DNA of 64,000 nucleotides from Galdieria sulphuraria. Taxonomy: Eukaryota; Rhodophyta; Bangiophyceae; Galdieriales; Galdieriaceae. Below, in pieces: positions 22,181-32,953 of this stretch (the first letter of the stretch is position 1; each line of letters starts with the position of its first letter). The stretch lies in NCBI RefSeq assembly GCF_000341285.1, contig NW_005178463.1:7501-71500 (forward strand), given 5' to 3'. The notes under the pieces were generated by a model. It searched no databases. It had not been told where the DNA came from and saw only the letters and a list, made by a program, of their open reading frames with translations. A program made the position numbers and the translations under genes.

Positions 22181-22680
22181 AATTCAAATAACACGAGTAC
22201 CTCCCAAGACGTAACTCTGTTGAAAGCACTGCTTCCGAGAAGAATGGCTTCTCATGCCCATTTGAGCTAAAACAATAATCGAATGGATTACGGCCATAAA
22301 AAACTTCTTATGGAAACCAACGGAATTTCGGAGAATTATTTTGCATCCGTCGTCACTAATTGTGCGGTGAGAATTTCGTGATTCTCTTAAAAATTTCAAC
22401 CCTCATCCGCCTCCCCACACTAGGTCATGGTCGAACAGGTGTTGTCCTCCTTGACCACTGCTAAAAATAGCTAATGGACAGTTGTTTTATGTACAACAGG
22501 TTGGACCTATTGTGTGCTATAAACAATTTATTTACCCACCCCACTTCGCAGACAGCCTAAAAGAGAATAACTCAGAAAGGGAAGAACTTTGTCGTCCCAA
22601 TTCATGGAGACGCAAATCTCGTTACTCAACAGTGAAATTCGAGTAACTTGCAGCTTAAGTTTTATTGTTGCCCACAGTAG
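22181..22680. other. Intergenic, nothing recognised
   Basis: Upstream region of the GT11-like gene. An open frame on the minus strand at 22184-22399 abuts that gene but has no recognisable content and is more likely 5' leader. Confidence 0.5.
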
Positions 22681-22971
22681 TCAGATAAGGGAGTTATCCG
22701 GAATGGCTCGGGCAAGTCTTGCTGCCTCAAGTTCTTTCCAGGATAGTTGATCGTTATTGCAACTCAAGATTGCGTTAATATGATTGCGTTTTACTGTTAG
22801 AGTCATTGTATAGTTGTCGTGGCTTCGAGCATATGAGAGTATCATTGCCGACCGGTTCTTGAAGCAAAGCGAGATACACTCCTGTAGTGTTGTCTATGAA
22901 TTGGATCGAACTTTTTTATTCTACGTTTGATTCTTTAAAACTTTTTGTAGCGACATAGCTTTCTTAGCCAT
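22681..22971 (-). CDS. Probable small two-exon gene, product unknown
   Basis: Exon 1 (22971-22942, ten codons, MAKKAMSLQK) and exon 2 (22881-22681) join in phase across a 60-nt GT-AG intron to give 76 aa. Exon 2 reads in part SAMILSYARSHDNYTMTLTV and LSWKELEAARLARAIPDN, with amino-acid composition typical of a real protein; the other frames are closed. It is too short and split to appear as a long ORF. I do not recognise the family; an alpha/beta fold with a C-terminal helix is likely. Confidence 0.5.
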
Positions 22972-23358
22972 TTTGCCGGTCATAGTCTGTAAGCCTTGGC
23001 AAATTGATAAATTATTTTAATTCTCTACATTCTCAGAAATGTCATGGTAAGCGTTGCATCTGCACAGTCACGCTAAATCATTGCCGGTTTCCGAGAATGG
23101 CATCAGAGTTCAGATAGAGAAAACTAAGTGTTTTGTTCTCTACTGAAGCGGCTTGTATCACGCAAAAGAATGACAACGACTGCTGATTCTTTTATGAATA
23201 CAAACGTACATATTCAAGAACGTTTTGCTACATATGCTACATCCAAAACCGATTTTCTCATTATTCAAGTTAACTTGTAAAGAACCATGATATCAAGTCG
23301 TCGTATTCGCAAAAGTATAGTGAAATATATTGTCAACTTACCACAACTTATGTTGTGA
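22972..23358. other. Intergenic, nothing recognised
   Basis: Spacer between the small gene and tRNA-Arg; no ORF or repeat of note. Confidence 0.5.
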
Positions 23359-23445
23359 GGACCCGTGGCCTAATGGACAATCATCAGGGTCTCAGGCGAT
23401 GGACTTCTAATCCATAGATTGCGGGTTCGAGTCCCGCCGGGGCTG
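23359..23445 (+). tRNA. tRNA-Arg (anticodon UCU) with D-loop intron
   Basis: T arm GCGGG-TTCGAGT-CCCGC at 23421-23437, anticodon arm ATGGA-CTTCTAA-TCCAT at 23399-23415 with anticodon TCT, variable loop AGATT, D-stem GCCT at 23368-23371 and AGGC at 23394-23397. The D-loop is 22 nt instead of about 8, so roughly 14 nt must be an intron inside the D-loop. The acceptor stem GGACCCG/CGGGGCT pairs apart from A3-G70 and a G1-U72 wobble. A run of T at 23448-23454 is a Pol III terminator. Such ectopic tRNA introns are known in Cyanidioschyzon. Confidence 0.88.
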
Positions 23446-24350
23446 ATCTTTTTTTCAACTTTCGAGAAACTTTGACTCATATTGAAATTTTCGACTTGTC
23501 TTACAATTTATCTTTTCAAATTTTAGAAGAAAGCTTACAAGGATGATGAAGAATATAATGTTCTAAAGTAGCCTTAAACACAAAGACTAGAACTTTTTCT
23601 TTGCAGTTCATTAATGTTGTCTTCTCCCAAAGTCTCAGATTCTATCAATTAGATGTAGTGTAGAAATATTTGTCCATATATGGATAGTTGTTTTTCATAT
23701 TTTCACACAAATGCCACATTCGCAAAGATCAAAGATATTACACCAAGGAATGGATACAACTGGAATAATGCTTTCAGCAAATAAATATAATTTGGAAAGC
23801 ACGCATTTATGATCTTGAGGAGAGACTATTTCCTATCTGCAGTTACACAAAGAACTAATGGTATCCAGTTGTCATATTTGTTTGATTTGTTACCAAAGAA
23901 ACAATCACGCAGTACGATAAGTACTTTCAACTTATCAGAAGAATTTCGTGAGCCAACTTCAGCTATGATGAAGATAGACCAAAGTAGATGCACGATAGAG
24001 CATTCAATCAAGTTATCACAGAAATTTGCAATAAGTGTTTTCAATCAATTCAATATGTCTACAGTCTAAACGCTTCAAAAAGGATGGCGCCCAAAAGGAA
24101 TAGGACATGGATGAAAGGTTTCATTCTTTGAAAAGGTGACTCTTGCATTCAGACACTCCAGTTTTGAAAGGCAAAGGCGTCTGTGAGTTAAAAAAATGGT
24201 TTCAAGTTGTTCGAACAATTTGTATTTTTGCCAGAATCAACTGACTAGTCTCTCTTCGGAATGACTCTCTTCAACTACAAGTAGCAGTTACAAAGGGCCG
24301 AGTAGCAATTAAAGGGTGGATCAAAGGTGTCAGCTTAAAAACTGGGCAAT
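23446..24350. other. Intergenic, nothing recognised
   Basis: About 900 bp. Two overlapping open frames near 23809-24069 on opposite strands have no recognisable content. The first bases hold the T-run terminator of tRNA-Arg. Confidence 0.5.
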
Positions 24351-24794
24351 TTATGACAAAGAAAATGAAACACCCAATTTCTTCAGTTTTACTTCTAGCT
24401 CCTTATTTCTTCTTTCTTGCTTGCTCCAGAGTTTCTTTCTGCGGGCTTCAGTTAAGGGCAAAGCACGATGAGTCTTTTCCAATTTCTTCCAAGGGATTTT
24501 AACGAATCTTTTGAACATCTTCCGGTGAACCTTCTCAGGTGGCACCACTTTACACACTAGAATCTTATTATACATGAAATAACCATCCATTGCACTACAA
24601 GCAATTTCTGCAACTTCACGGTTTGCAAACATTACAAAAGCGTAGCCCTTTGGTCGAAACGTTTTAACGCTCCTTGCAACTCGTACTTTCAACACCTCCC
24701 CAAACTGTGAGAAGAAGCCCTTCAGTTCGTTTTCGTAGAAACCATGTGGCAAATGACCTATGTATATAACACCCGGTTCACCGTTGGCCACCAT
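24351..24794 (-). CDS. Nop15/NIFK-like nucleolar RRM protein, 60S ribosome assembly
   Basis: Nop15 (yeast) and NIFK (animals) bind the ITS2 region of pre-rRNA and are needed for 60S maturation. Single exon, 147 aa. One RRM occupies about residues 8-85: RNP2 is VIYIGHLPHGF and RNP1 is KGYAFVMFAN. LPHGF and the position of the fold right at the N-terminus are typical of the family. The C-terminal 60 residues are Lys/Arg-rich and helical. Its substrate, the ITS2 locus, happens to lie in the same window. Confidence 0.85.
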   Translation of the reverse strand: MVANGEPGVIYIGHLPHGFYENELKGFFSQFGEVLKVRVARSVKTFRPKGYAFVMFANREVAEIACSAMDGYFMYNKILVCKVVPPEKVHRKMFKRFVKIPWKKLEKTHRALPLTEARRKKLWSKQERRNKELEVKLKKLGVSFSLS

Positions 24795-25015
24795 CGTCCC
24801 CGAAACGATAAATCGTGAATTAGTTATGATTTCAAGAGGTTAAGATCCAAGAACAATATTTATCTTCTGTTGCGTACAGAAAATTTGGAATAGGCACTCC
24901 TTTTTACTGCCCTTTTGACGCTTATTTGCTTGCTTGAAGAATATCGCTACACTTTCCTATTATGTTTCGACTGTCGTTGTGGTAATATTTCGTTACCTTT
25001 GTTATATTAACATGG
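24795..25015. other. Short spacer upstream of Nop15-like gene
   Basis: Leader/promoter region for the leftward RRM gene; nothing else seen. Confidence 0.4.
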
Positions 25016-25190
25016 TCCAGTTCGGACGGGAGTTAGTTCGTCCTATGTAAGGAATTCAGATCCTATCCGCAAGGATAGAATGACAAAATAACGCTTGAAA
25101 GGGCTACTCGAGATTCTTGCTTTAACTTTATTACAAAGTTAATATAAGTAAACGGATCGGAGGGTCTATCCTAGAACGGTCCCTTTCCAT
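25016..25190 (+). ncRNA. Candidate structured RNA of unknown class
   Basis: A less AT-rich island with three perfect local hairpins in a row: GGACG/CGTCC at 25024-25028 and 25039-25043; CTATCC-GCAA-GGATAG at 25063-25078, capped by a GNRA tetraloop on the plus strand only; and AACTTT-ATTAC-AAAGTT at 25124-25140. The GNRA loop suggests the plus strand is transcribed. No ORF crosses the island. It does not show motifs I know for U1-U6, U3, SRP, RNase P/MRP or 5S RNA. Ends are guesses. Confidence 0.3.
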
Positions 25191-25991
25191 TCAAGGTTAC
25201 ACCATTTGCGTAGTACGACTTCTTCCCACACTTGATACTAATACCAGTTGAAATGCAGTTGTTTTCATCATCAATAGCTGAGCATAATGATATTCTGTGC
25301 AAATTTCTTAATATTGATTCAAATCAACTATGTGGCATTACTTGATGTTATTCGTCACTTCACATCCAATGCTCTCTCAGAAGAAAAATTCATATAACAA
25401 AAAAATTTCTTTTGAAAGAATTGACGTAGAGTAATTTTTCGAGTGCTTCTCACAATCTTTTGATACTAACGCTCTCATGACGCTGCTCTTGAGAAGTTGG
25501 AAACGATTTCCTTGATCAGATATAAACTTTGGAAAATTGCACATATTCAGCAAAGTTCTCGAAGAATTCGCTTCGCAAAGGTTTCAGCAGATGCAACGAG
25601 AAAATTCTGTCGAAGAACCCTGGAATCATGCTGGAATCTTTGAGTCAAAGGGTGTTTCCAAATATTTGTAGCAAGTCAATTAGAAGTGTTTCAGGACAAT
25701 AAAATCCAAAAAGAGAAATATTTCTGAACCTCATTCAAGACGCGTTTGATGAAACAGGACTAGGAAACACAATTCACGTAGCCTAACATCTCCAAAGTGT
25801 TAAAGTACCCAGCTTACTAGAAGGCTTTCTCAAGTGAACATTTGTATCTGAAAGTTTGGTAAAATAATAAAACAACATTACAAAATACACCTTCGACTTT
25901 CTGCATTATCAAACAAATTAGCAATTTTAACCGCAAAGTCCTTCAATGTTACCTCTCAAATTGAGAATCCTTTCTAGGGGCAAAAAATTTA
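25191..25991. other. Intergenic, possible short exons, nothing recognised
   Basis: A TACTAAC motif at 25463-25469 followed by an open stretch to about 25670 could be a branch point and a terminal exon of a small plus-strand gene (translation contains SVEEPWNHAGIF in one frame), but two other frames are also open and I could not assemble a start. Not called as a gene. Confidence 0.3.
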
Positions 25992-26065
25992 TGGTCGATC
26001 TGAGGCTTGAACTCAGAACCTCCGCGTTATTAGCACGGCGCTCTAACCACTTGAGCTAATCGACC
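25992..26065 (-). tRNA. tRNA-Ile (anticodon AAU)
   Basis: On the complement: acceptor GGTCGAT/ATCGACC (7 perfect pairs), D-stem GCTC/GAGC, anticodon arm CCGTG-CTAATAA-CGCGG with anticodon AAT, variable AGGTT and T arm CTGAG-TTCAAGC-CTCAG, discriminator A. 74 nt, no intron. Confidence 0.96.
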
Positions 26066-26145
26066 AGCAAATACTACAGGGGAATAATGAAATAATCAAT
26101 TCTTTGAGTGATTTTTTCCCAAGGTATTTTCTCTAATATCCAACA

Positions 26146-26180
<35 letters not shown>

Positions 26181-27116
26181 CAAAAAAAGAACATTTTGTT
26201 TATTTCACCACTATACACAAGTTCGCAAATTTTCAGAATAAATGAGATGGCGAACGGCTTTGTTCAAACGTGCAAATTTTGTGAAATCAGTCGCTTGTCG
26301 AAACCTTTCTTTAAAATTCTAAAAGTCAAAGGCATTCAGCATTTTTCATGGATGAAACTGATTCTTTCAAACACTATATAATGAGAATAACATACATGGC
26401 ATGAGTTTTTCAAGGCTTTGAAACATGAACAATCCACTTCGTTTTAGATATCTTTTTTGCAAATTTTTCGTTTAGTCCGAGGTTTCTCGACTTCGTATCC
26501 TATTGTGTTTCTCTGTAAAATAAAATTCTACTTACATGTTCATTTATGACTCACATTCTTTATTTTAATGCATGGGAATTGCCTGTTTCCTCTTCTAACG
26601 TTTAGGAAAATTTTGATTTCTCAAGCGGAAACTGCGGAACAGGTATAACAAATCTAATATTAGAAAGACAAGTTCTTCAGAACAAGAAAATTCTTTAAAA
26701 TTTTCAAACAGTTAAAAAAAAAACTTCAATGCACTTTCTTTGATACAGAAAGTTGCATAAATAATTTATGAAAATCAAGTCACGGAACTTACNCAGTAAA
26801 AGGATTTCAGTTACCGTTGTTACAAGAGCAAGAAATAGATGAACGCGAGAACAACCACTAAACAACTTTAACGAAAGAAGCAGCCCGGATGTTCCTGCAA
26901 TATGAACACGGCGTGTTGGAGAGTCAGAAATTCTCTTAGAGACACCTTGTAGGAAAAACAAACAGCTTGTTTTTCTAAGAATTCTACATAACGTTTGTAG
27001 AAGTATATAAGAATGATGAAACCAAGAGAGCTGCTCTTTAGACTTACAATACGTGCACGAGCTCTTCAGTTCGATACTGATAGACAGAATTGTTTATCCT
27101 GCGTGGCGACGATTGA
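26066..27116. other. Intergenic; TA/TG microsatellite, one ambiguous base
   Basis: A compound TA then TG run lies at about 26144-26180. Base 26793 is N. On the minus strand an open stretch 26961-26795 ends at a good donor (GTAAGT) beside the N and could be an exon of a small membrane protein, but no partner exon was found. The right end is the promoter side of ATM1. Confidence 0.4.
26144..26180. repeat. Compound TA/TG microsatellite
   Basis: About 13 TA units followed by about five TG units, immediately upstream of tRNA-Ile. Confidence 0.9.
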
Positions 27117-29593
27117 ATGAATAACGGATATTCCATGTACAGAGCTAGTTTAATGCATTGTCTTATAAGGCTCCGTTGGTTCCCTAAAACAAGCGTTGGA
27201 GCTTCTGCTAAAGTCATACAAGGTTATGGTCTGACACAAGTAGGACTCACTGAGGATTTCCAGACGAAGACAAACTTTCGCATATTCCAAGGTTTCAGAC
27301 AGTTGCATAGTGGAGTACCTACACTCGTGGAAGAGGATAGACGAGGTTTGGCTTCAACTTGGAAGAGACTAGTACGTTGGAAACTTCCAGTAACAAGTGT
27401 ATTGAAGCTTTTGAGGGGCAAATCGACCTCCGAAGCTGCAGCAGTTCCTTTCCAGACAGTGGAAGTTAAACCAGCGAGACTTTCTACGGTTCTGAAAGAA
27501 CTCGCCAAGTATACTTGGCCAAAAAATGATCCTACTTTACGCAAACGTGTCGGAATTTCAATGGGACTGTTGGTTATTTCAAAGTTGCTCAACGTGGAAG
27601 TACCCTTTCTTTTCAAACACGTCGTGGACAGTCTTAATGTTCCCGTAACCCAAGCAGGAATGCTTTCGATATTTCCAGTTGCGGCTTTATTAGGTTATGG
27701 TGTTGCTCGTGTAACTGCAAGCTTTACTAATGAACTGAGAAACGCGATCTTTTCGAAGGTTGCTCAGAAAGCTATACAAGACGTTGCGGTTAAAACTTTC
27801 AGGCATATTCACAGTTTGGATATGAAATTTCACTTTAGCCGGCAAACGGTATGTATGAGGCACGGAAAATGGTTCTGGTTGAAGAACTCTCCTACTTCCT
27901 TTCGAGGCCTTTTGAAGACTATTTTGTTTTTAACTAATAATGATAACAGGGTGCACTAACTCGTTCTATCGACCGAGGTCAAAAGGGAATCGACTTTATA
28001 TTACGTTCCTTAGTTTTCAATGTTTTACCAACCATTGCCGAGTTGAGCCTAGTTTGCGGTCTTTTGGCATATCATTGTGGTTCGGGTTACGTGTGGTTAA
28101 CTGCTACCACTATGGGGTCGTATGTTGCCTATACCTTGGCAGTTACTCAATGGCGCACAAAGATAAGAAAGGAAATGAATGCAGCAGAGAATATGGCCAA
28201 TAATAAGGCTGTTGATTCATTACTTAACTATGAGACAGTTAAATATTTTAATGCTGAAGACCTGGAAACAAAGCAGTATGACAAATTTTTGGCAAAATAT
28301 GGAGAGGCACATTATAAAACACAAGTAAGTGGACAACTTCCTTTTTTTTATTAAACTCGAATGATTTGGATTGAAGGGAACTTTGAGTCTTTTGAATTTT
28401 GGACAGAATGCAATTTTTTCAGTTGGTTTGACAGCGATTATGTGGATGGCAGCTAAAGATATTGTTGCTGGTACAATGACTGTTGGTGACCTTGTAATGG
28501 TCAATGGTTTATTGTTCCAACTTTCGATACCTTTAAACTTTCTGGGTTCTGTTTATCGTGAAGTCCGACAAAGTTTGGTGGATATGGAGGCAATGTTTGG
28601 CATCTTGGCTGTGCGTCCACAAGTTGAGGATAGTAACAGACTGCCTGCTTTGATCCTTCCGCGTAGTGGGGGCAAGATTTCTTTGGATAACGTTACATTC
28701 GGTAAGTCTCATGGAAGGTTTTCAATGAAGCCGTTCTGAAGTACTATATAGGATACTCGAATGAGCGAGAAGTATTACGAAACCTTACTTTTGAGGTACC
28801 TGCAGGGCGAACAGTTGCAATTGTGGGACCCAGTGGTTGTGGCAAAAGTACAGTTCTGCGTCTATTATATCGATTCTATGACCCTTCAAAAGGTAGAATA
28901 TTAATCAACGGTGAAGATATTCGCAATTTCAATGTGGAGTCGTTACGAAGCCATATTGGAGTAATACCACAAGATACTGTTTTATTCAACGAGAGTATAG
29001 CTTATAATATTGCATATGGGAAGCCCAGTGCTTCGATGGATGAAATTATAACTGCAGCAAAAGCAGCATCCATTCACAACTCTATCATTCGATTACCTCA
29101 AGGATACGATACTTTGGTTGGAGAAAGAGGTCTGAAATTATCAGGAGGTGAAAAACAAAGAGTAGCAATAGCTAGAACTATTTTGAAGGGTATGAAATGG
29201 GCATCTTTGTAGATATTGTTTTCTTTATTGTTTGTGTACTTGTTAGAACCTTCGATTTTGTTATGTGATGAAGCTACGAGCTCTTTGGATACTTCCACTG
29301 AACAAGAGATCTTAAGCTCGCTTCGAGAAATTTCTCAAAATAGAACTTGTGTAATGATTGCTCATCGCCTCAGCACCATTGTAGATGCTGACGAAATTAT
29401 CGTTTTAATGAATGGAGAGGCTGCGGAGCAAGGTTCCCATTCGAGTTTGCTAGCTAAGAGAGGTAAAGTTATGTTATTGAGATATGGAATTGCACCTTAT
29501 CGTAAATTAGGTGTCTATGCTGATATGTGGTCCCTTCAACAAAGCGAGAGTCTTTCAGTCAGAAGTAACAATGTCGCAAGCGGAGACATTTAG
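27117..29593 (+). CDS. ATM1: Mitochondrial ABC half-transporter, ATM1/ABCB7 type
   Basis: Exports a glutathione-linked sulfur species from mitochondria for cytosolic Fe-S assembly. Six exons (27117-27848, 27950-28324, 28377-28701, 28752-29189, 29247-29462, 29511-29593) give 722 aa. The first 130 residues are basic and acid-poor in parts, as for a mitochondrial presequence. The membrane domain follows, with the ATM1-typical [20 protein letters not shown]. The nucleotide-binding domain has Walker [10 protein letters not shown], the signature [14 protein letters not shown], Walker [13 protein letters not shown] and the switch IAHRLSTI. The last intron (29463-29510) is 48 nt, in frame and stop-free; removing it gives [14 protein letters not shown], the conserved ATM1 tail. 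Intron 1 is unusually long for this window (101 nt). Confidence 0.95.
29463..29510 (+). other. 48-nt in-frame intron in ATM1
   Basis: GTAAAG...AAATTAG, no stop in frame. Splicing restores the family C-terminal block; retention would add 16 residues just after the LLAKRG segment. Confidence 0.8.
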
Positions 29594-30845
29594 TTGATTT
29601 TTGGTATTGTCGTTTGCGAATAGGTTCTTTGGAGAAGAGATTTGTCCAAGACAAGAAAGAGAAGAAATCCCGTTTCGAATTGGATGTTTAAATAGTATAA
29701 TTTGTTGTTCTTTGAAATACACAAGAAAGAACTGGGCTTGTTTAGTTTTGATGGCAACTTTGAATCAGTGTAGTTGTATTTGCTTTGGTGACCTCAGAAC
29801 TTGAAGCTTTTTTTTCTACTAGATGATTCTATCTAAACTTCGTAAATATAAGAGTACCTTTTCATTTTTTCAACATATAGCATAGTGATGACCTGAAACG
29901 AAATAAAAAATAAGTTTAGACAGCAAATTCGCTTATCCAAGTGTTATCGATTCCTCTACAACGAGATGAAATCGAATATCAGTTTATGCAAATGAGGAAG
30001 GATAATCCACATCGAAACAGTGTTACGAAAGCACAAGTTTAGCTTTTGTTGTGTCTCAATGAGCTTTCTCTTTTGTCGGTGCAGCAATGTAGCTGGATGG
30101 GAGAATATTTCAAAACTATGCATTCGCAAAAGCTTGAAATAACAGGAACCATAATATTGAGTAGCACTTTGCATCGTCTTCTCGTAGAGTAAAATATTCA
30201 AGAAATGGCCATGTTACATATAGAAAATAAAGTTTGTTAAATGAATACTGCTTGTTAGAGTTGACAACACTTTGACACAGTCATCTTGTTCTGTTTGGCA
30301 CAAGTTATAAGTTTTAGATGAAATAAAAAACATATGGCTGGTTCATGTTCCTCTTGACGGCCAGTCAGTCAAGCTGTATTTTCTTCTTGAGAACAAATTA
30401 GAGTGATATTAAGTTTTCCAACTGTTAGACACTTGCTATAGGACCTGTAATAAATCTTTATCGGAAAGTGCGTTCTGATATCTTTGTCGGACGTTTAAGC
30501 AATAACAGACAGCTTTTAGTGACACGTTACTTCCACACTTTCACTGGGCCGAGAATATTTATTCAATAAGGAATAATTAGTTGAACGTTTGATTATCTTC
30601 CAAAAAGCCTACCAAGGTGATTCATATTATAAAGGTTAGATATTTAGCTTGAGCAAGTTTGTTCTTCAACACGCAGGATCTACAAAAACTTTCGAATCAT
30701 ACATTCTAACGTTCCTTGATAGTATAAGACCGTACGAGTCGATCCTAAAGATGTACAATAAACTATGCCTTTCACGAGAATTTTACTTTCTAAGTGAAGT
30801 GAAAAAAATTCAATAATAAGGTCATAGCTTCTTCGCTTGTGTGTT
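29594..30845. other. Intergenic, nothing firmly recognised
   Basis: About 1.25 kb between ATM1 and YJU2, which converge here. A minus-strand open frame (about 30183-29956, starting MQSATQYYGS) is open for about 72 codons with no recognisable domain; I leave it uncalled. Confidence 0.5.
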
Positions 30846-31754
30846 TCACGAGGGTTTATTCTCATCGGTATCAGAGTCACTCTTGTAAGCCGCTATTGAA
30901 CTCAGAACAGATGCTTTCCTGACGTTAAAATTTTTACCAACAACACTACTCTCACTCGATTCCTTCGAATCTTGGCAAGAGTCCGCTCTCGGCTCCTTTC
31001 TTACCGCACTCAAACGAAACTTGCCATTCGCAAAATAACTCCGTGGTGCTGAACGCTCTCTCTTTTGAATATCTAGGCGAGTAGGCTCAGCCAACACAGT
31101 ATCGCTCGTTTCCTTCTCTTCGGCACGAATAACAACCATCTGTCTCTTCCTTGGATGAAACCACTCTGCCAGCATATCCTCTTCATCGTTTGCACTGTCT
31201 GCCACGCCGTTCCTCTCAGCTATTCTTTTCTGTCTAAATAAAAGATAGTCGGGGTCTAGCTTTGCTTGCCGTGCTTTCAACGACTTCAGCTCATCCAAGG
31301 TGTCTAAAAGTTCCATTTCTTCCTTCATGTCCATTGTTTTGTTTTCCAGCGCTTGCATGGCATCTTCTTCTTGCTCTCGTCGTAAAGACTCTGCTTCTCT
31401 TTCTGCCTCTTCCTCTTGCTTCCAGATTTCGTAATTTCTAGAAACTCCATGTTCACAAACGTAGTCGGCATTTTTTGGATCCGTTTTGATAGTAAAGGGA
31501 GAAGAACAACTCGCACATTTTACATAGAAACGATATATTTTGATTCCAAGGTACTCTTCGTTTTTTACAGTTTCCTTTTTGGCGTTGAACTTTTTCCCTG
31601 CGTACATGTATTCTCCACAAGTCTTGCACCTTACGGTCATTGGCAACATGAAGCGGACTGCTTCTAACCTATCCTTGGGTCTCTTAGCCCTTGGGAGATT
31701 CTCTGGGTCGAAATCCGGAGGATAATATTTATTTAAGACTTTACGTTCTCCCAT
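30846..31754 (-). CDS. YJU2: Pre-mRNA splicing factor YJU2/CCDC94 (CWC16 family)
   Basis: A step-one spliceosome factor that joins after activation and promotes branching. Single exon, 302 aa. The N-terminus MGERKVLNKYYPPDFDP is the family hallmark: it enters the catalytic centre in known structures. A zinc site follows, with Cys pairs in VRCKTCGEYMYAGKKFNA and FYVKCASCSSPFTIKTD. A long acidic/basic coiled coil covers about residues 105-180 and a Ser-rich tail ends the protein. Length is close to human CCDC94 (323). It is divergent from the CDV3-like gene with 86 bp between start codons. A step-one factor is expected in an alga whose genes carry many short introns. Confidence 0.95.
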   Translation of the reverse strand: MGERKVLNKYYPPDFDPENLPRAKRPKDRLEAVRFMLPMTVRCKTCGEYMYAGKKFNAKKETVKNEEYLGIKIYRFYVKCASCSSPFTIKTDPKNADYVCEHGVSRNYEIWKQEEEAEREAESLRREQEEDAMQALENKTMDMKEEMELLDTLDELKSLKARQAKLDPDYLLFRQKRIAERNGVADSANDEEDMLAEWFHPRKRQMVVIRAEEKETSDTVLAEPTRLDIQKRERSAPRSYFANGKFRLSAVRKEPRADSCQDSKESSESSVVGKNFNVRKASVLSSIAAYKSDSDTDENKPS

Positions 31755-31840
31755 CCTTTAAAAACTGCAGTTTCCAAACAACGGAAGAAATCACTACAAT
31801 TCTTTTGTTGGGTGGCAATTGGAAAAGGAAATCCATCAAT

Positions 31841-32953
31841 ATGTCGACGACCAACAAACTGGACGAGTTCTTTTCTAAAAAGGACTCGAAAAAGAAAAAA
31901 GTTGGCTCATCGAACAAAACTTCTAAAACTGACGACAAAATGAAAAAAGAAACAATTTCAAGGAAGCAAGCCGAAGAAAGCGACGAAGTTAACTTAGATG
32001 TCACACCTTCTTCTTCATCACTTGCTGGACTGGAAAAGCTTTCATTTCTTTCTATTAGCTCTTCAAGTATCGGTTCCTGGGCAGAAGAGGAAGAAAAGCA
32101 AGATGGACAGCCAATTCTACACACAAAGGGTCGTTCACTTTCTAACTTGAAGAAGGAGGCTACTTCTCAAGAAGAACAGTCAAAGGATTTGCCAAAAGAA
32201 GACAAATTCACGGGCTGGAAGATAGCTGACAGTAAGTCAAGTGAAGCTACTGAAATAAAGGGGTTCGAAGATTCTTCCTCGCTGACAACAAAACCAGCTG
32301 AAGAAAAGTTCCCGACCTTGGAAGAGACCGCAAAGTTGCCGAAAGTCGATAAAAGCAGAGAAGTGACGAACTCGTCATCTAAATTTGCAACCGAAGAGAA
32401 CAAGAGTTATGCAAGCTCACGTCCTGGTTCTAAAGTTGCCGGGAGTCTTCGAGCGCTACTTCTGGAATCACAACAAGATAAGTTGTTGAAACAAGAAACT
32501 ACGTCCTCAGCAGAAAAGAAACAGGAACAGACGACACCAAGAAGATCAGAAGTAAATTCTGGTGTTACGACAATGAGAGATAGGAATAGTAGTAATACTG
32601 TGGGCTCTTCAGAGCCTGTTAAAGAGACAAGTCAGAGAAGGCGTAAATTTAGCGGACTGCAAGCCATTATTGAAGAGGCTTCCAAGGACAAACAGACTCC
32701 CAAGGCTACAAATGGTTTTACTAATTCTCCAGTGAGTAAAGAGAAATCTTCTTCTTCTTCTTTAGGAGCAATGAGTAGAGGAAGCAGCGTAGACCAACAA
32801 AGCAAGACTGTTGATTCTAAGAGCAAACAGAGAGTTTCAAATATGCAGTCCAATTTCTCGGAAGAACGGAACGATGGAAGTTCCATTGACGCTCGTCGAA
32901 ATAGAAATCGATACTCTGCATTATCTGACAGTCTTAAAGATGATGCTGAGTAG
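31841..32953 (+). CDS. CDV3-like low-complexity protein
   Basis: Single exon; I start at MSTTNKLDEFFSKKDSKKKK (31841) rather than an upstream in-frame Met at 31691 that lies inside the divergent YJU2 gene. This gives 370 aa. LDEFFSKKDSKKKK matches the LD-x-FFxKxDKKKK start of animal CDV3, and FPTLEETAKL near residue 170 matches the second CDV3 motif (FPSLQSTAK). The rest is Ser/Lys/Glu-rich and probably disordered. CDV3 function is poorly known. Moderate confidence in the family call because it rests on two short motifs. Confidence 0.6.
   Translation: MSTTNKLDEFFSKKDSKKKKVGSSNKTSKTDDKMKKETISRKQAEESDEVNLDVTPSSSSLAGLEKLSFLSISSSSIGSWAEEEEKQDGQPILHTKGRSLSNLKKEATSQEEQSKDLPKEDKFTGWKIADSKSSEATEIKGFEDSSSLTTKPAEEKFPTLEETAKLPKVDKSREVTNSSSKFATEENKSYASSRPGSKVAGSLRALLLESQQDKLLKQETTSSAEKKQEQTTPRRSEVNSGVTTMRDRNSSNTVGSSEPVKETSQRRRKFSGLQAIIEEASKDKQTPKATNGFTNSPVSKEKSSSSSLGAMSRGSSVDQQSKTVDSKSKQRVSNMQSNFSEERNDGSSIDARRNRNRYSALSDSLKDDAE

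Noticed and set aside
23359-23445. A circularly permuted tRNA, as known in Cyanidioschyzon
   Set aside because: The 5' half lies before the 3' half in normal order; only a D-loop insertion is present.
31691-31840. Upstream in-frame Met as the start of the CDV3-like protein
   Set aside because: It lies within the divergent YJU2 coding region, and the conserved LDEFFSKKD start follows the Met at 31841.
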